A DNA stretch of 64,000 bases. Source: Marinimicrobium locisalis. Lineage in GTDB: Bacteria > Pseudomonadota > Gammaproteobacteria > Pseudomonadales > Cellvibrionaceae. Under the pieces are notes generated by a model. That model saw only the letters and a list, made by a program, of their open reading frames with translations. It searched no databases and was not told the DNA's origin. The stretch is from NCBI RefSeq assembly GCF_039822625.1, contig NZ_JBDLLG010000003.1:131498-195497 (forward strand). The letters are read 5' to 3'. Positions 8,960-16,803 of the stretch are shown piece after piece; positions within the stretch are counted from its first letter, which is position 1; every line of letters begins with the position of its first letter. Position numbers and translations under genes: made by a program.

Positions 8960-10540
8960 CTAGCCGATCTGACACCGGTTCCGGCCCCCGGCCTTAGCCG
9001 CGTAAAGGGCTTGGTCCGCTCGACCAAACACGCTGCTGGGGTCTTCCCCCTCCTGAAACTGGGCAATGCCGAAGCAAACGGTAATGGTGAGCGGCTCTTT
9101 CTTGTAGTGAAAGGCCATGTCCGCCAGGGCCGCCCGAAGGTCGTCCAGTACGGATAACGCCTCCTCATCCCGGGTCTCCGGCAGTAAAAGAACAAACTCC
9201 TCGCCCCCGTAGCGGCCAAAGAAGTCCACTTCGCGCAGGCGCCGGCCAATGGCCTTGGCGATCACCTTCAGAACCCGATCACCCGCCTGGTGGCCAAACT
9301 GGTCGTTAATTCGCTTGAAGTGGTCCACGTCGCAAACGGCGAGGGTCAATGGGCGACCGTAGCGTTTCCAGCGCTGGACTTCATGACTCAGACGCTCCTC
9401 ATAGGCTTCCCGGTTGGGCAATTGAGTTAGGGGGTCGTGGGTGGCCTTGTGTTGATGGCGACGCAAGTTCTCCCGGTTTTCTTCCGCCTCGCGCTCCATT
9501 TCATTGACTCGGGTGGCCAGTTGTTCGAGCTGGTTGGTCAAAGGGGCGCTTTCGCTCTCTTTTTGCTGGAACTGGCTGAGACTTTCGCGAATTTGCCCCA
9601 ACTGACTCGCCACCTGGGTTTTCAACTGCGATAGATCCCGGGCGGACTCGACGCTGGCGGCCAGCGAATCACAGCGGTTAGCCATGGCCTGACGCAAGCT
9701 ATCGCCGGCCTCCCGGCGTACCGCTTCATGGGAGGCGGCCCCGCCGATAATCTGGGCGATGTCCTGTAGCTCGTGATTGACGGAGTTGAGGTAGCCGGCA
9801 AACACCCGGTTGGCCGCCAGCCAAGAGTGCACGACCAGATCCCGCACCTCTTCCAGAAAACCGGGCAGCTCCGCCAAGCTCACCCCTTGCTGGAGGCGGG
9901 CCATCAAGCCATCCAACGCTTCAGTTCCGGAGTATTCGGTATTGACCGCATTAATCAGCCCTTCCAGTACCCCGTGAATTTCAGCCTGAAACCCCTCTGG
10001 CACGGCGCCACCCGAGGCCCGCCCGCCCCGCAGGCGCCCTATCAGTCCCGGTTTGGGGTCGCGGTTCTGCTCTATCACCTGTTGCTGAAGCTCGGCGAGC
10101 TGCTGAAGCAGGGCGGGGAACAGCGCGAACTTCTGGCTGCGCATGGGCAAGCGGTTAAGGTAATGGTTGAGCTCACGCTTTAGCTCCCTCGGCGGGCCCA
10201 GGGACTGGAGCTGCTTCACCAAGGCGGACAGGGCGCTCAAAATCTCGCCATCTATCTGTTCGCGGCGCAGCTCAAACCCGCTCACACACTGGCTCAACTG
10301 CTCCGTGAGCTCCGGCAATCGCTCGGACGAGGGGTCCGAGCGAAGGGCCCGACGCAGCTCGTCAAGCACCTCATCGAGCTCGCGGTCCTGACCGTCCGCC
10401 ACAATACTGAGCTCCACCAAAGCCCGGCGAAGCCGCTGGTAGCGTTCGCTCGACTCTCGCTCCAGGGCTTCGTGCGCATCCAGCGCCGTCAGGTATTTTT
10501 CCCGCCACACAGCACTATCGTCCGAGGCTCGAAGAGTCAT
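8960..10540 (-). CDS. Diguanylate cyclase with long coiled-coil N-terminus (DgcH-like)
   Basis: A 526-aa cytosolic protein. Residues 1 to about 350 are helical and Glu/Arg/Gln-rich, with predicted coiled coil just before the catalytic domain (LATRVNEMEREAEENRENLRRH). The GGDEF domain follows, with GGEEF at 445-449 and an RxxD inhibitory site (REVD) at 436-439, so it should make c-di-GMP and be product-inhibited. The ATG at 10540 is chosen over an upstream in-frame start at 10615, because the family begins at MTLRASDDSAVW and the upstream frame overlaps the terminator side. Its position next to dsbA, cc4, engB and polA matches PA5487 (DgcH) of P. aeruginosa. Confidence 0.9.
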   Translation of the reverse strand: MTLRASDDSAVWREKYLTALDAHEALERESSERYQRLRRALVELSIVADGQDRELDEVLDELRRALRSDPSSERLPELTEQLSQCVSGFELRREQIDGEILSALSALVKQLQSLGPPRELKRELNHYLNRLPMRSQKFALFPALLQQLAELQQQVIEQNRDPKPGLIGRLRGGRASGGAVPEGFQAEIHGVLEGLINAVNTEYSGTEALDGLMARLQQGVSLAELPGFLEEVRDLVVHSWLAANRVFAGYLNSVNHELQDIAQIIGGAASHEAVRREAGDSLRQAMANRCDSLAASVESARDLSQLKTQVASQLGQIRESLSQFQQKESESAPLTNQLEQLATRVNEMEREAEENRENLRRHQHKATHDPLTQLPNREAYEERLSHEVQRWKRYGRPLTLAVCDVDHFKRINDQFGHQAGDRVLKVIAKAIGRRLREVDFFGRYGGEEFVLLLPETRDEEALSVLDDLRAALADMAFHYKKEPLTITVCFGIAQFQEGEDPSSVFGRADQALYAAKAGGRNRCQIG

Positions 10541-10616
10541 AGTAAAGTTTCCGTCAATCAGAAAGCGGCTTAATGCAGTATAGCTGCTCCCGACCTTTAG
10601 TGTCGGCAGAAACAAC

Positions 10617-10640
10617 AGCGCCCGCTAAAAAGCGGGCGCT
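10617..10640 (-). terminator. Hairpin downstream of dsbA
   Basis: A perfect 10-bp stem (AGCGCCCGCT paired with AGCGGGCGCT) surrounds an AAAA loop between dsbA and the diguanylate cyclase gene. The T-tract is weak, so termination or mRNA 3'-end protection are both possible. Confidence 0.6.
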
Positions 10641-10670
10641 TGAGTGTAGCGGTGTTCAGTGGCGGTGGGA

Positions 10671-11309
10671 TTAGAGCTCGTCGGCTCGAATTTGCTCCAC
10701 CAAGTAGTCCACCACCCGCAGCATTTCGCTGTGGCTGCCGGTCATCCGGGAACTGACCCGGTATTTGCCGTCCACGACCATCTCCGGGGTGCCGGTGATC
10801 TTGTAACCGCGCACGCGGGAATCCGCCTGGCGAACCTGACTGGTAATGCCAAAGGAGTTAAAGGTCTTGAGCACGGTCTCCTTGTCGGCGCCGTAGGTCG
10901 CCAGGAAGTCGGCCCATTGCTCGGCGTTGTTAAAGCGCTTGCCTTCCTGGTGTACCGCGGTGAACACCGCCATATGCACTTCATCGAGCAAGTCCAGCGC
11001 TTTGGCGGTGTAGAAGCCCCGGGCGTAGGCCTCCATGGTCGCATTCCACATGGCCGGCGTCTGCACTACGACGACGTCGTCCTTCTGTTCTTTTTTCCAG
11101 CTGCGAACCAAGGGCTCAAAGTTGTAACAGTGCCCACAGGTGTAGGCAAATACCTCCACCACTTCAATCTTGTCGGAGGTACTGGTGGGGACCGGCTCGG
11201 CCAGGGCGACAAAGTCTTCGCCTTCCTGGTAGTTGGCCTCGCCTTCCGAATCCTGGGCGACCGCGGACAGCGACACCATCATCGCCAGCATACCTAACAC
11301 AATGCGCAT
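10671..11309 (-). CDS. dsbA: Thiol:disulfide interchange protein DsbA
   Basis: A 212-aa periplasmic oxidoreductase. The signal peptide is residues 1 to about 18 (MRIVLGMLAMMVSLSAVA). The active site Cys58-Gly-His-Cys61 follows VFAYT, and the cis-proline motif is in ITGTPEMVV. It introduces disulfides into exported proteins. The start at 11309 is supported by the signal peptide and by GTGGAG 7 nt upstream; an in-frame codon at 11366 is rejected. It lies downstream of cytochrome c4 on the same strand, and the two may be co-transcribed. The gene order matches Pseudomonas. Confidence 0.95.
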   Translation of the reverse strand: MRIVLGMLAMMVSLSAVAQDSEGEANYQEGEDFVALAEPVPTSTSDKIEVVEVFAYTCGHCYNFEPLVRSWKKEQKDDVVVVQTPAMWNATMEAYARGFYTAKALDLLDEVHMAVFTAVHQEGKRFNNAEQWADFLATYGADKETVLKTFNSFGITSQVRQADSRVRGYKITGTPEMVVDGKYRVSSRMTGSHSEMLRVVDYLVEQIRADEL

Positions 11310-11405
11310 AATTGACTCCACTCTTTGCTCGTTCTGCTCGTTATCGGTTATTTTCCGCCGGCACATCGGCGGCCCGCTCGGACTTTAGGGCCGCCCAAGC
11401 GGCAA

Positions 11406-12095
11406 TTAGTTCCCGGCGTTGAGGCCGCCGATGTAATTGGCCACCGCCTTAATTTCGGCATCGCTCAGATTCTTGGCACTCAAGCGCATCATCATCTGCT
11501 CGCCGTCATTGGTCCGTTCGCCGGCGCGGAAAGCGCGCAACTGGGCTTCAATGTATTCCGGGTACTGACCTCCGAGGCGCGGGAAGGCCGCCGGCTCATT
11601 GCCCTCACCAGCCGGGGCGTGGCAGCCGGAACAGGCCGGCACGTCGTTTTCCGGGTTACCGGCGCGGTAGATGCGCTCGCCCAATTCCAGAGCGTTAACT
11701 TTTTCACCGGTATAGATCTGGACCATCATCTCTTCGGCGCCACTGAGCTGGAGGCTCTGGTCAGCGTAGAACGCGGCCATATCCTGTAAATCCTGGTCGC
11801 TTAACCCCACGAGTTGACCCGTCATTTGGGGAACAGCGCGGCCGGTGGTGGCCTTGGCCTCGCCCTGGGCGTTGTCCCAGGCCTGAATGTCCTTCAATTG
11901 CTTATAAAGGTAGGGCTCTCCCAGACCGGCCAGTTTGGGGAAGGTCGGCGCCGGGCTGTTGCCGTCCTGACCGTGACAGGCGGCACAGACGGCCACTTTT
12001 TCGGCCCCGGCATCGGGGTCACCCTCGGCGTTCACGCCCGGTATTACAATCAGAGCACCCAGTGCGAGGAGCAAATGCTTCACTGAATATTTCAT
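11406..12095 (-). CDS. Diheme cytochrome c4
   Basis: A 229-aa periplasmic protein with a signal peptide (1 to about 23) and two c-type heme sites, Cys37-AA-Cys40-His41 and Cys155-SG-Cys158-His159, each in a homologous half with a distal Met (PQMTG and a later MMMRLS region). This tandem layout defines cytochrome c4, an electron donor to terminal oxidases. The caa3-type oxidase encoded at 30-34 kb is a plausible partner. It is divergent from engB, and the 176-bp gap between them must hold both promoters. The symbol cc4 is used in Pseudomonas. Confidence 0.93.
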   Translation of the reverse strand: MKYSVKHLLLALGALIVIPGVNAEGDPDAGAEKVAVCAACHGQDGNSPAPTFPKLAGLGEPYLYKQLKDIQAWDNAQGEAKATTGRAVPQMTGQLVGLSDQDLQDMAAFYADQSLQLSGAEEMMVQIYTGEKVNALELGERIYRAGNPENDVPACSGCHAPAGEGNEPAAFPRLGGQYPEYIEAQLRAFRAGERTNDGEQMMMRLSAKNLSDAEIKAVANYIGGLNAGN

Positions 12096-12271
12096 TGGCT
12101 AACCTGTCAATTCGTTTATTGTCGCGCCCGCTCCGCAGTCATCGGGCGACATTTGAGCGCCCACGGGCTACAATCGGCAGCCCCACTCGGCCCATGGGCC
12201 GCTTGCTGGCCTCGGGCCCCGCTCGGGGCACCGCGCATTATATGGGATAACACAGGCTTTTGCAGGGTTTT

Positions 12272-12886
12272 ATGATCACAGAAATCAACTTCCACGGGGC
12301 GACTTTCGAACAAAGCGCTCCCAGCATCCGCGAGTGTCCGCCCGAATCCGGCGCGGAAGTGGCCTTTGCCGGCCGCTCGAACGCGGGCAAATCCAGCGCC
12401 ATTAACGCCCTAACACAGAACTCCAAGCTGGCCCGCACCAGCAAGACGCCGGGCCGAACCCAGTTAATCAACTTCTTCCGCGTGGGAGAGGCGCAGAAGC
12501 TGGTGGACCTACCCGGTTACGGCTACGCCAAGGTGGCGCGGAGCATGAAGGAGCAGTGGCAGGAGAATCTGTCCGAGTATTTGCAAAAGCGCGAATGCCT
12601 GCGAGGGTTGATCCTGCTCATGGACATCCGCCATCCCATGCAGGAGTTCGACACCATGATGATTAACTGGGCGGTGGAAATCGAGATGCCGGTGCACATC
12701 CTGTTGACCAAGGCGGACAAACTCAAGCGCGGCCCGGCGCAGAACACCTTGTTCGCCGTGCGCAAACAGATGAAGGAGGCGGGCGTGGAAGATCTGGTCA
12801 GCGCCCAGTGCTTTTCCTCCCTCAAGCGAGATGGCGTGGAAGAGCTCAAAACTCAGCTCACCGAGTGGCTGACTTTACAAAACTAA
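12272..12886 (+). CDS. engB: Ribosome biogenesis GTPase EngB (YihA/YsxC)
   Basis: A 204-aa GTPase, close to the usual 195-210 aa. Walker A/G1 is GRSNAGKSS, the G2 region is TSKTPGRTQLINFF, G3 is DLPGYGYAK, and G4 is TKADK. It helps assemble the 50S ribosomal subunit. The ATG at 12272 follows CAGGG by 4 nt. An in-frame TTG four codons upstream is less likely. It is followed by the candidate sRNA and then convergent polA, the classic yihA-spf-polA neighbourhood. Confidence 0.95.
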   Translation: MITEINFHGATFEQSAPSIRECPPESGAEVAFAGRSNAGKSSAINALTQNSKLARTSKTPGRTQLINFFRVGEAQKLVDLPGYGYAKVARSMKEQWQENLSEYLQKRECLRGLILLMDIRHPMQEFDTMMINWAVEIEMPVHILLTKADKLKRGPAQNTLFAVRKQMKEAGVEDLVSAQCFSSLKRDGVEELKTQLTEWLTLQN

Positions 12887-12919
12887 ACCGAAAACCTCGG
12901 GAAAACGCCGAAGGGGCTG

Positions 12920-12946
12920 GAACTAACCTCCGGGGGCAACGTCAGA
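12920..12946 (+). promoter_or_regulatory. Sigma-E/AlgU-type promoter for the sRNA
   Basis: GAACTA (12920-12925) and TCAGA (12942-12946) are separated by exactly 16 nt. The AlgU/RpoE consensus is GAACTT-N16/17-TCtgA. It begins 33 nt after the engB stop and points at the terminated transcript described next. ErsA of P. aeruginosa, at the same locus, is known to be AlgU-dependent. Confidence 0.65.
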
Positions 12947-12952
12947 GCAAGC

Positions 12953-13051
12953 AAGACGCGATCAATCAGTCTTTCCTCCGCTTAACTGACACTACCCCAA
13001 GGGTGTCAGTCATTGCCCCCGGTGGTCACCCCCTGACCACCGGTTTTTTTT
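12953..13051 (+). ncRNA. Candidate sRNA in the ErsA/Spot 42 position (engB-polA intergenic)
   Basis: A transcript of about 99 nt is predicted from the sigma-E-like promoter to a strong terminator. It has a single-stranded C/U-rich 5' part (CAGTCTTTCCTCCGC, potentially anti-Shine-Dalgarno), then a hairpin ACTGACAC...GTGTCAGT, then the terminator stem. Spot 42 in enterics and ErsA in Pseudomonas lie in this same intergenic interval. Orthology to ErsA is inferred from location, promoter class and architecture, not from an alignment. No convincing ORF occupies the interval. It would be an Hfq-dependent regulator tied to envelope stress. Confidence 0.65.
13019..13051 (+). terminator. Rho-independent terminator of the candidate sRNA
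   Basis: A perfect 10-bp stem, CCGGTGGTCA paired with TGACCACCGG, surrounds a CCCCC loop and is followed by eight T. It is also suited as an Hfq-binding 3' end. Confidence 0.92.
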
Positions 13052-13102
13052 GCCTGCGCTAAAGTCACCACCAACCCTTCCCTTGCCGACTTTCAACCGG
13101 AC

Positions 13103-13130
13103 AAAAAAAACCCGGCCAATGTGGCCGGGG
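13103..13130 (-). terminator. Rho-independent terminator, probably of polA
   Basis: Read on the minus strand, GGCCGGG/CCCGGCC arms form a 7-bp stem with a 5-nt loop and are followed by eight T. It lies about 180 nt downstream of the polA stop. Confidence 0.8.
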
Positions 13131-13185
13131 TAGCTGAGTCATTCAATACGCTGAATGGCGTTAAGCCAAGTTAGGGGAGTTGCAC

Positions 13186-13293
13186 ATGAAAAACACTGTT
13201 CATGCTTACTACGACCCGCGCCGTTGGCAAAAGTTCACACCGCCGTCACAAATTGGTAAAAATATCGGCGCTGGCGGCAGGCCAAGCTCGTAA
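13186..13293 (+). CDS. Small ORF, 35 aa, unknown
   Basis: ATG at 13186 is preceded by AGGGGAG with 6-nt spacing, a very strong ribosome-binding site. The 35-residue product begins MKNTVHAYYDPRRWQKF and ends GGRPSS. It is basic and has no signal peptide or TM segment. It lies between the sRNA terminator and convergent polA, antisense to the polA 3' untranslated region. I do not recognise it. The strong ribosome-binding site argues for translation. A random ORF remains possible. Confidence 0.5.
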   Translation: MKNTVHAYYDPRRWQKFTPPSQIGKNIGAGGRPSS

Positions 13294-13309
13294 GTGCCTT
13301 CGGGGGGCG

Positions 13310-16036
13310 CTAATGGGCCTGGTCCCAGTTCTCGCCCACGCCGGCATCCACCTTTAAGGGCACCCGGAGCTTCGCCGCAGCGGACATACGCTCGACAATG
13401 CCTTCACGCACTTCATCCAATTGCTTCTCCGCCACCTCCAACACCAGCTCGTCGTGCACCTGCATCATGATGCGGGCGTCGAATTTCTTCTTTAACAACC
13501 ACTGGTCCACATCGATCATGGCGGTTTTGATAATGTCCGCCGCGGTACCCTGCATGGGGGCGTTAATGGCCGTGCGCTCGGCGCCCTGACGCAGACTGCC
13601 GTTGCGGGCGTTAATTTCCGGCAGGTACAACCGGCGGCCCATGATGGTTTCGACAAAACCCTGCTCTCGGGCCCGAAGGCGGATGTTGTCCATGTAGCGC
13701 TGGACGCCGGGGTAGCGCTCAAAGTAGAGGTCAATGTACTGTTTCGCCTCCTGCCGGCCGATATGCAGCTGTTTGGCCAGGCCGAAGGCCGACATGCCGT
13801 AGATCAACCCGAAGTTGATGGCTTTGGCGCGACGGCGCATTTCCGAGGTGACCTTCTCCAGCTCCGTGCCGAACACTTCGGCAGCGGTGGCCTTATGCAC
13901 ATCCAACTCTTTCTCGAAGGCGTTCAGCAAGCCTTTGTCTTCAGACAAGTGCGCCATGATGCGCAGCTCAATCTGAGAGTAGTCCGCCGCCAGCACTTTG
14001 TAGCCTTCGGGGGCCACAAAGGCCTGCCGAATGCGTCGTCCCTCCTCGGTACGGATGGGGATGTTCTGCAAGTTGGGATCCGAGGAAGACAGTCGGCCGG
14101 TGGCCGTCACCGCCTGATGGTAGGACGTATGAATCCGACCCGTCGCCTTATTGATCATCAGGGGCAGCTTGTCGGTGTAGGTGCTCTTGAGCTTGCTCAG
14201 ACCCCGGTATTCCATCAAAAGCTTGGGCAGCGGGTAGTCCAGCGCCAGCTCCTGCAGCACCTCCTCCGCTGTGGAGGGTTTGCCTTTGGGGGTTTTTTTG
14301 AGCACCGGCAGCTTCTGCTCTTCGAACAAGATCTCCCCCAACTGCTTGGTGGAACCCAGGTTAAAGGCGCGGCCCGCGATCTCGTGGGCCTGCTGCTCCA
14401 ACTCCGCCAGCCGCTTGCCCAGCTCTCGACTGTGCTCGCCCAGGCGCTTGGCATCGACCAGGGCACCGTTGCGTTCGATGTTGGCCAGCACGGGAACCAG
14501 AGGTATTTCCAGGTCCGTGAAGACTCGCCTTAAGGGCTCGATCTCAGACAGCTGGGGCCAGAGTTTGCGGTGCAAGCGCAGGGTAATATCGGCATCCTCC
14601 GCGGCGTAAGGCGCGGCGTCTTCAATTTTGATCTGATTAAAGGTCAGTTGTTTGGCGCCCTTGCCGGCAATGGCTTCAAACGAGACGCAGTGATGGTCCA
14701 GGTGCTTCTGGGCCAGACTGTCCATATCGTGCCTACTGGCGGTGGAGTTCAGCACGTAGGACTCAAGCATGGTGTCAAAGGCGATGCCCCGCAGGTCAAT
14801 CTCGTGGTTGCGCAGCACATTGCGGTCGTATTTGAGGTTTTGACCCACCTTGGCTTTTTTGGGGTCTTCCAGCAGAGGCTTGAGGGCTTTTAACACCGCC
14901 TCGCGATCCAACTGCTCGGGGGCGCCCATGTAATCGTGCGCCAGGGGCACATAGGCGGCCTTTCCCGGCTCCACCGCGAAGGAGACCCCGACAATGCGAG
15001 CCTCCATGGCGTGAAGGCTCGTGGTTTCGGTATCGAAGGCGAACAGCTCCGCTTCCTTTAAGGTTTTGAGCCACTGGTCAAAAGCCCCCTGCTCGGTGAC
15101 CACCTCATAGTCCACCTCCATTTTAGGCTCGGCGCGCGGCGCGGGTGCCGCCTCTGCATCCACGTCTTCGAGTTCCGCGACCCAGGTTTTGAACTCCAAT
15201 TCTGCAAACAGACGCTTCAGACGAGCGTTGTCCGGCTCGCCACGGTGAATATCGCCGGGCTTTAGGTCCAGCTCCACATCCGTCTTGATGGTGGCCAGCT
15301 CCCGGGACAGGTAAGCTTGCTCTTTGTGCTCTTCGAGCTTCTCGGGCATTTTCTTGGCGCCCCGAAAGCCCAGCTCCCGGACCGCTTCGAGGTTGCCATA
15401 AATAGAATCAAGATTCCCCAAACCCTCAATGAGCGCCCGCGCGGTTTTCTCTCCCACGCCGGGTACGCCGGGAATATTGTCGGACTTGTCCCCCATCAAC
15501 GCCAGATAGTCGATCATTAACGGCGGTTCAAAACCGTATTTCTCCCGCACGCCCGCTTCGTCCAAGTGGGTGCCATTCATGGTGTTGACCAGCGAGATGT
15601 GAGCATTCACCAACTGCGCCATGTCCTTATCGCCGGTGGAGACGATCAGGTCCCGTCTCTGTTCCGTGGCTTGGTGTGCCAAAGTTCCGATCACATCATC
15701 AGCTTCCACCCCTTCCACCACCAACAGCGGTAGCCCCATGGCCTCCACAATGTCTTTGATGGGCTGGACCTGGGGCCGGAGATCGTCGGGCATGGGAGGC
15801 CGTTGGGATTTGTATTCGGCGTAGAGGTCGTCCCGGAAGGTCCGGCCCTTAGCATCAAAAACCACCGCCATCGGGCTTTGGGGAAAGTCCTTAAGCAGCC
15901 GCCGAAGCATACTGATAACCCCCTTCACGGCGCCCGTGGGTTCGCCTTTGGCGGTATTGAGGGGCGGCAGGGCGTGGTAAGCGCGGTAGAGGTAGGAGGA
16001 ACCGTCCACCAACACCAGGGGAGCTGTCTGGGTCAT
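13310..16036 (-). CDS. polA: DNA polymerase I
   Basis: A 908-aa family A polymerase with all three domains. The 5' nuclease domain (about 1-290) has DGSSYLYRAYHA and GDKSDNIPGVPGVGEKTA. The 3'-5' exonuclease (about 310-500) has an intact DTET motif in FAFDTETTSL, so proofreading should be active. The polymerase domain (about 520-908) has DYSQIELRIMAHLS (motif A), RRRAKAINFGLIYGMSAFGLA (motif B region) and MQVHDELVLEV (motif C). It fills gaps and removes Okazaki primers. The length is close to E. coli (928 aa). It is convergent with the sRNA and small ORF. Confidence 0.98.
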   Translation of the reverse strand: MTQTAPLVLVDGSSYLYRAYHALPPLNTAKGEPTGAVKGVISMLRRLLKDFPQSPMAVVFDAKGRTFRDDLYAEYKSQRPPMPDDLRPQVQPIKDIVEAMGLPLLVVEGVEADDVIGTLAHQATEQRRDLIVSTGDKDMAQLVNAHISLVNTMNGTHLDEAGVREKYGFEPPLMIDYLALMGDKSDNIPGVPGVGEKTARALIEGLGNLDSIYGNLEAVRELGFRGAKKMPEKLEEHKEQAYLSRELATIKTDVELDLKPGDIHRGEPDNARLKRLFAELEFKTWVAELEDVDAEAAPAPRAEPKMEVDYEVVTEQGAFDQWLKTLKEAELFAFDTETTSLHAMEARIVGVSFAVEPGKAAYVPLAHDYMGAPEQLDREAVLKALKPLLEDPKKAKVGQNLKYDRNVLRNHEIDLRGIAFDTMLESYVLNSTASRHDMDSLAQKHLDHHCVSFEAIAGKGAKQLTFNQIKIEDAAPYAAEDADITLRLHRKLWPQLSEIEPLRRVFTDLEIPLVPVLANIERNGALVDAKRLGEHSRELGKRLAELEQQAHEIAGRAFNLGSTKQLGEILFEEQKLPVLKKTPKGKPSTAEEVLQELALDYPLPKLLMEYRGLSKLKSTYTDKLPLMINKATGRIHTSYHQAVTATGRLSSSDPNLQNIPIRTEEGRRIRQAFVAPEGYKVLAADYSQIELRIMAHLSEDKGLLNAFEKELDVHKATAAEVFGTELEKVTSEMRRRAKAINFGLIYGMSAFGLAKQLHIGRQEAKQYIDLYFERYPGVQRYMDNIRLRAREQGFVETIMGRRLYLPEINARNGSLRQGAERTAINAPMQGTAADIIKTAMIDVDQWLLKKKFDARIMMQVHDELVLEVAEKQLDEVREGIVERMSAAAKLRVPLKVDAGVGENWDQAH

Positions 16037-16238
16037 AGGGTTAAAGCCTGTTCACACGGTTGCGGTCGAATCCGAATGGATTGGAGGGCAAGCATAACCC
16101 AAAACCGGGAGGCGGTTCAGCCACCGGTTATAACCAAAAGTTTGTTACTGGCGTGTTACCCAGCCTATTTTTAGGCTTTACTTCCACTGTTTCGCCTAAG
16201 TATGCGAATTACTTAACAAAAACCTCACTTTTCTATCA

Positions 16239-16293
16239 TCGACATGAAATACCACTGGACTATAGTAACGACTGTGTTACTATAGGTAACACA
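16239..16293 (+). promoter_or_regulatory. Promoter overlapped by two palindromic operators
   Basis: TCGACA (16239-16244) and TATAGT (16261-16266), 16 nt apart, form a good sigma-70 promoter. Two palindromes share a central arm: CTATAGTAAC-N6-GTTACTATAG (16260-16285) covers the -10 and start site, and TGTGTTAC-N5-GTAACACA (16273-16293) covers the early transcribed region. The GTTAC/GTAAC half-sites recur at 10-11 bp steps, and two more lie at 16144 and 16155. This suggests a dimeric repressor binding cooperatively. It does not fit the Zur core spacing. Confidence 0.6.
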
Positions 16294-16385
16294 TAGAGAG
16301 CACCGCACTCTACATCACACTCACGGGGCTGTTCGACACCAAGGCGAGCAGCCTCCCACTGGGGAAACCCATGGAGGGCGAAACC

Positions 16386-16664
16386 ATGAAGACACTTGGC
16401 TTGATCATCGCATCTGTATTATTCGCCGCCAACGTGGCGGCTGACGGTGTTGCCACCAGCGCCCAACCGAGCATGGCCATCGCGACCGCCGAAGCGGGCG
16501 TGGCGCTGCAGTGGGAGCTTCCGGAAAAAGCGCAAGAACAGCGCGATATCGTAACGAATGACGACCTGGAGCAACGCTCTCAGGCGTTGAATGAAGAACT
16601 GGAAGCGAAACTGAACGAACGGTTGAACGAGAAGCTCAGCCGCCAGTTGCAGGCAAACAATTAA
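16386..16664 (+). CDS. Small secreted coiled-coil protein, unknown
   Basis: A 92-aa product. MKTLGLIIASVLFAANVAADG is a signal peptide. The mature part ends in a Glu/Leu/Asn/Arg-rich amphipathic segment (LNEELEAKLNERLNEKLSRQL) with heptad-like spacing, so a short coiled coil is likely. The start at 16386 is chosen for the signal peptide and for GGAGGG 9 nt upstream; an in-frame ATG at 16371 lies in that ribosome-binding site. It has its own promoter with palindromic operators and its own terminator, so it is a tightly regulated monocistronic unit. I do not recognise the family. Confidence 0.75.
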   Translation: MKTLGLIIASVLFAANVAADGVATSAQPSMAIATAEAGVALQWELPEKAQEQRDIVTNDDLEQRSQALNEELEAKLNERLNEKLSRQLQANN

Positions 16665-16674
16665 CCCCTCGCTT

Positions 16675-16696
16675 GGCCCGCAGCGGCGGGCCTTTT
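16675..16696 (+). terminator. Terminator of the small secreted protein gene
   Basis: A 7-bp stem, GGCCCGC paired with GCGGGCC, is followed by TTTT. It starts 10 nt after the stop codon. Confidence 0.75.
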
Positions 16697-16759
16697 GTAT
16701 ACCGGTGAGCCGGGCGTTCGCCCGACTGACCATTGATTGACTAACTCTCCTCGCTTATC

Positions 16760-16794
16760 TCCCCGCCCGGCTAACGCTCGGCGGGGATTTTTTT
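16760..16794 (+). terminator. Second rho-independent terminator
   Basis: An 8-bp stem, TCCCCGCC paired with GGCGGGGA around a 12-nt loop, is followed by seven T on the plus strand. It insulates convergent znuA. No separate gene is visible between it and the first terminator. Confidence 0.75.
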
Positions 16795-16803
16795 GTTCTA
16801 CTC

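Noticed and set aside
16273..16293. Zur box upstream of the small secreted protein
   Set aside because: Half-sites GTTAC and GTAAC are 2 bp further apart than in the Zur core, unlike the box at 17754.
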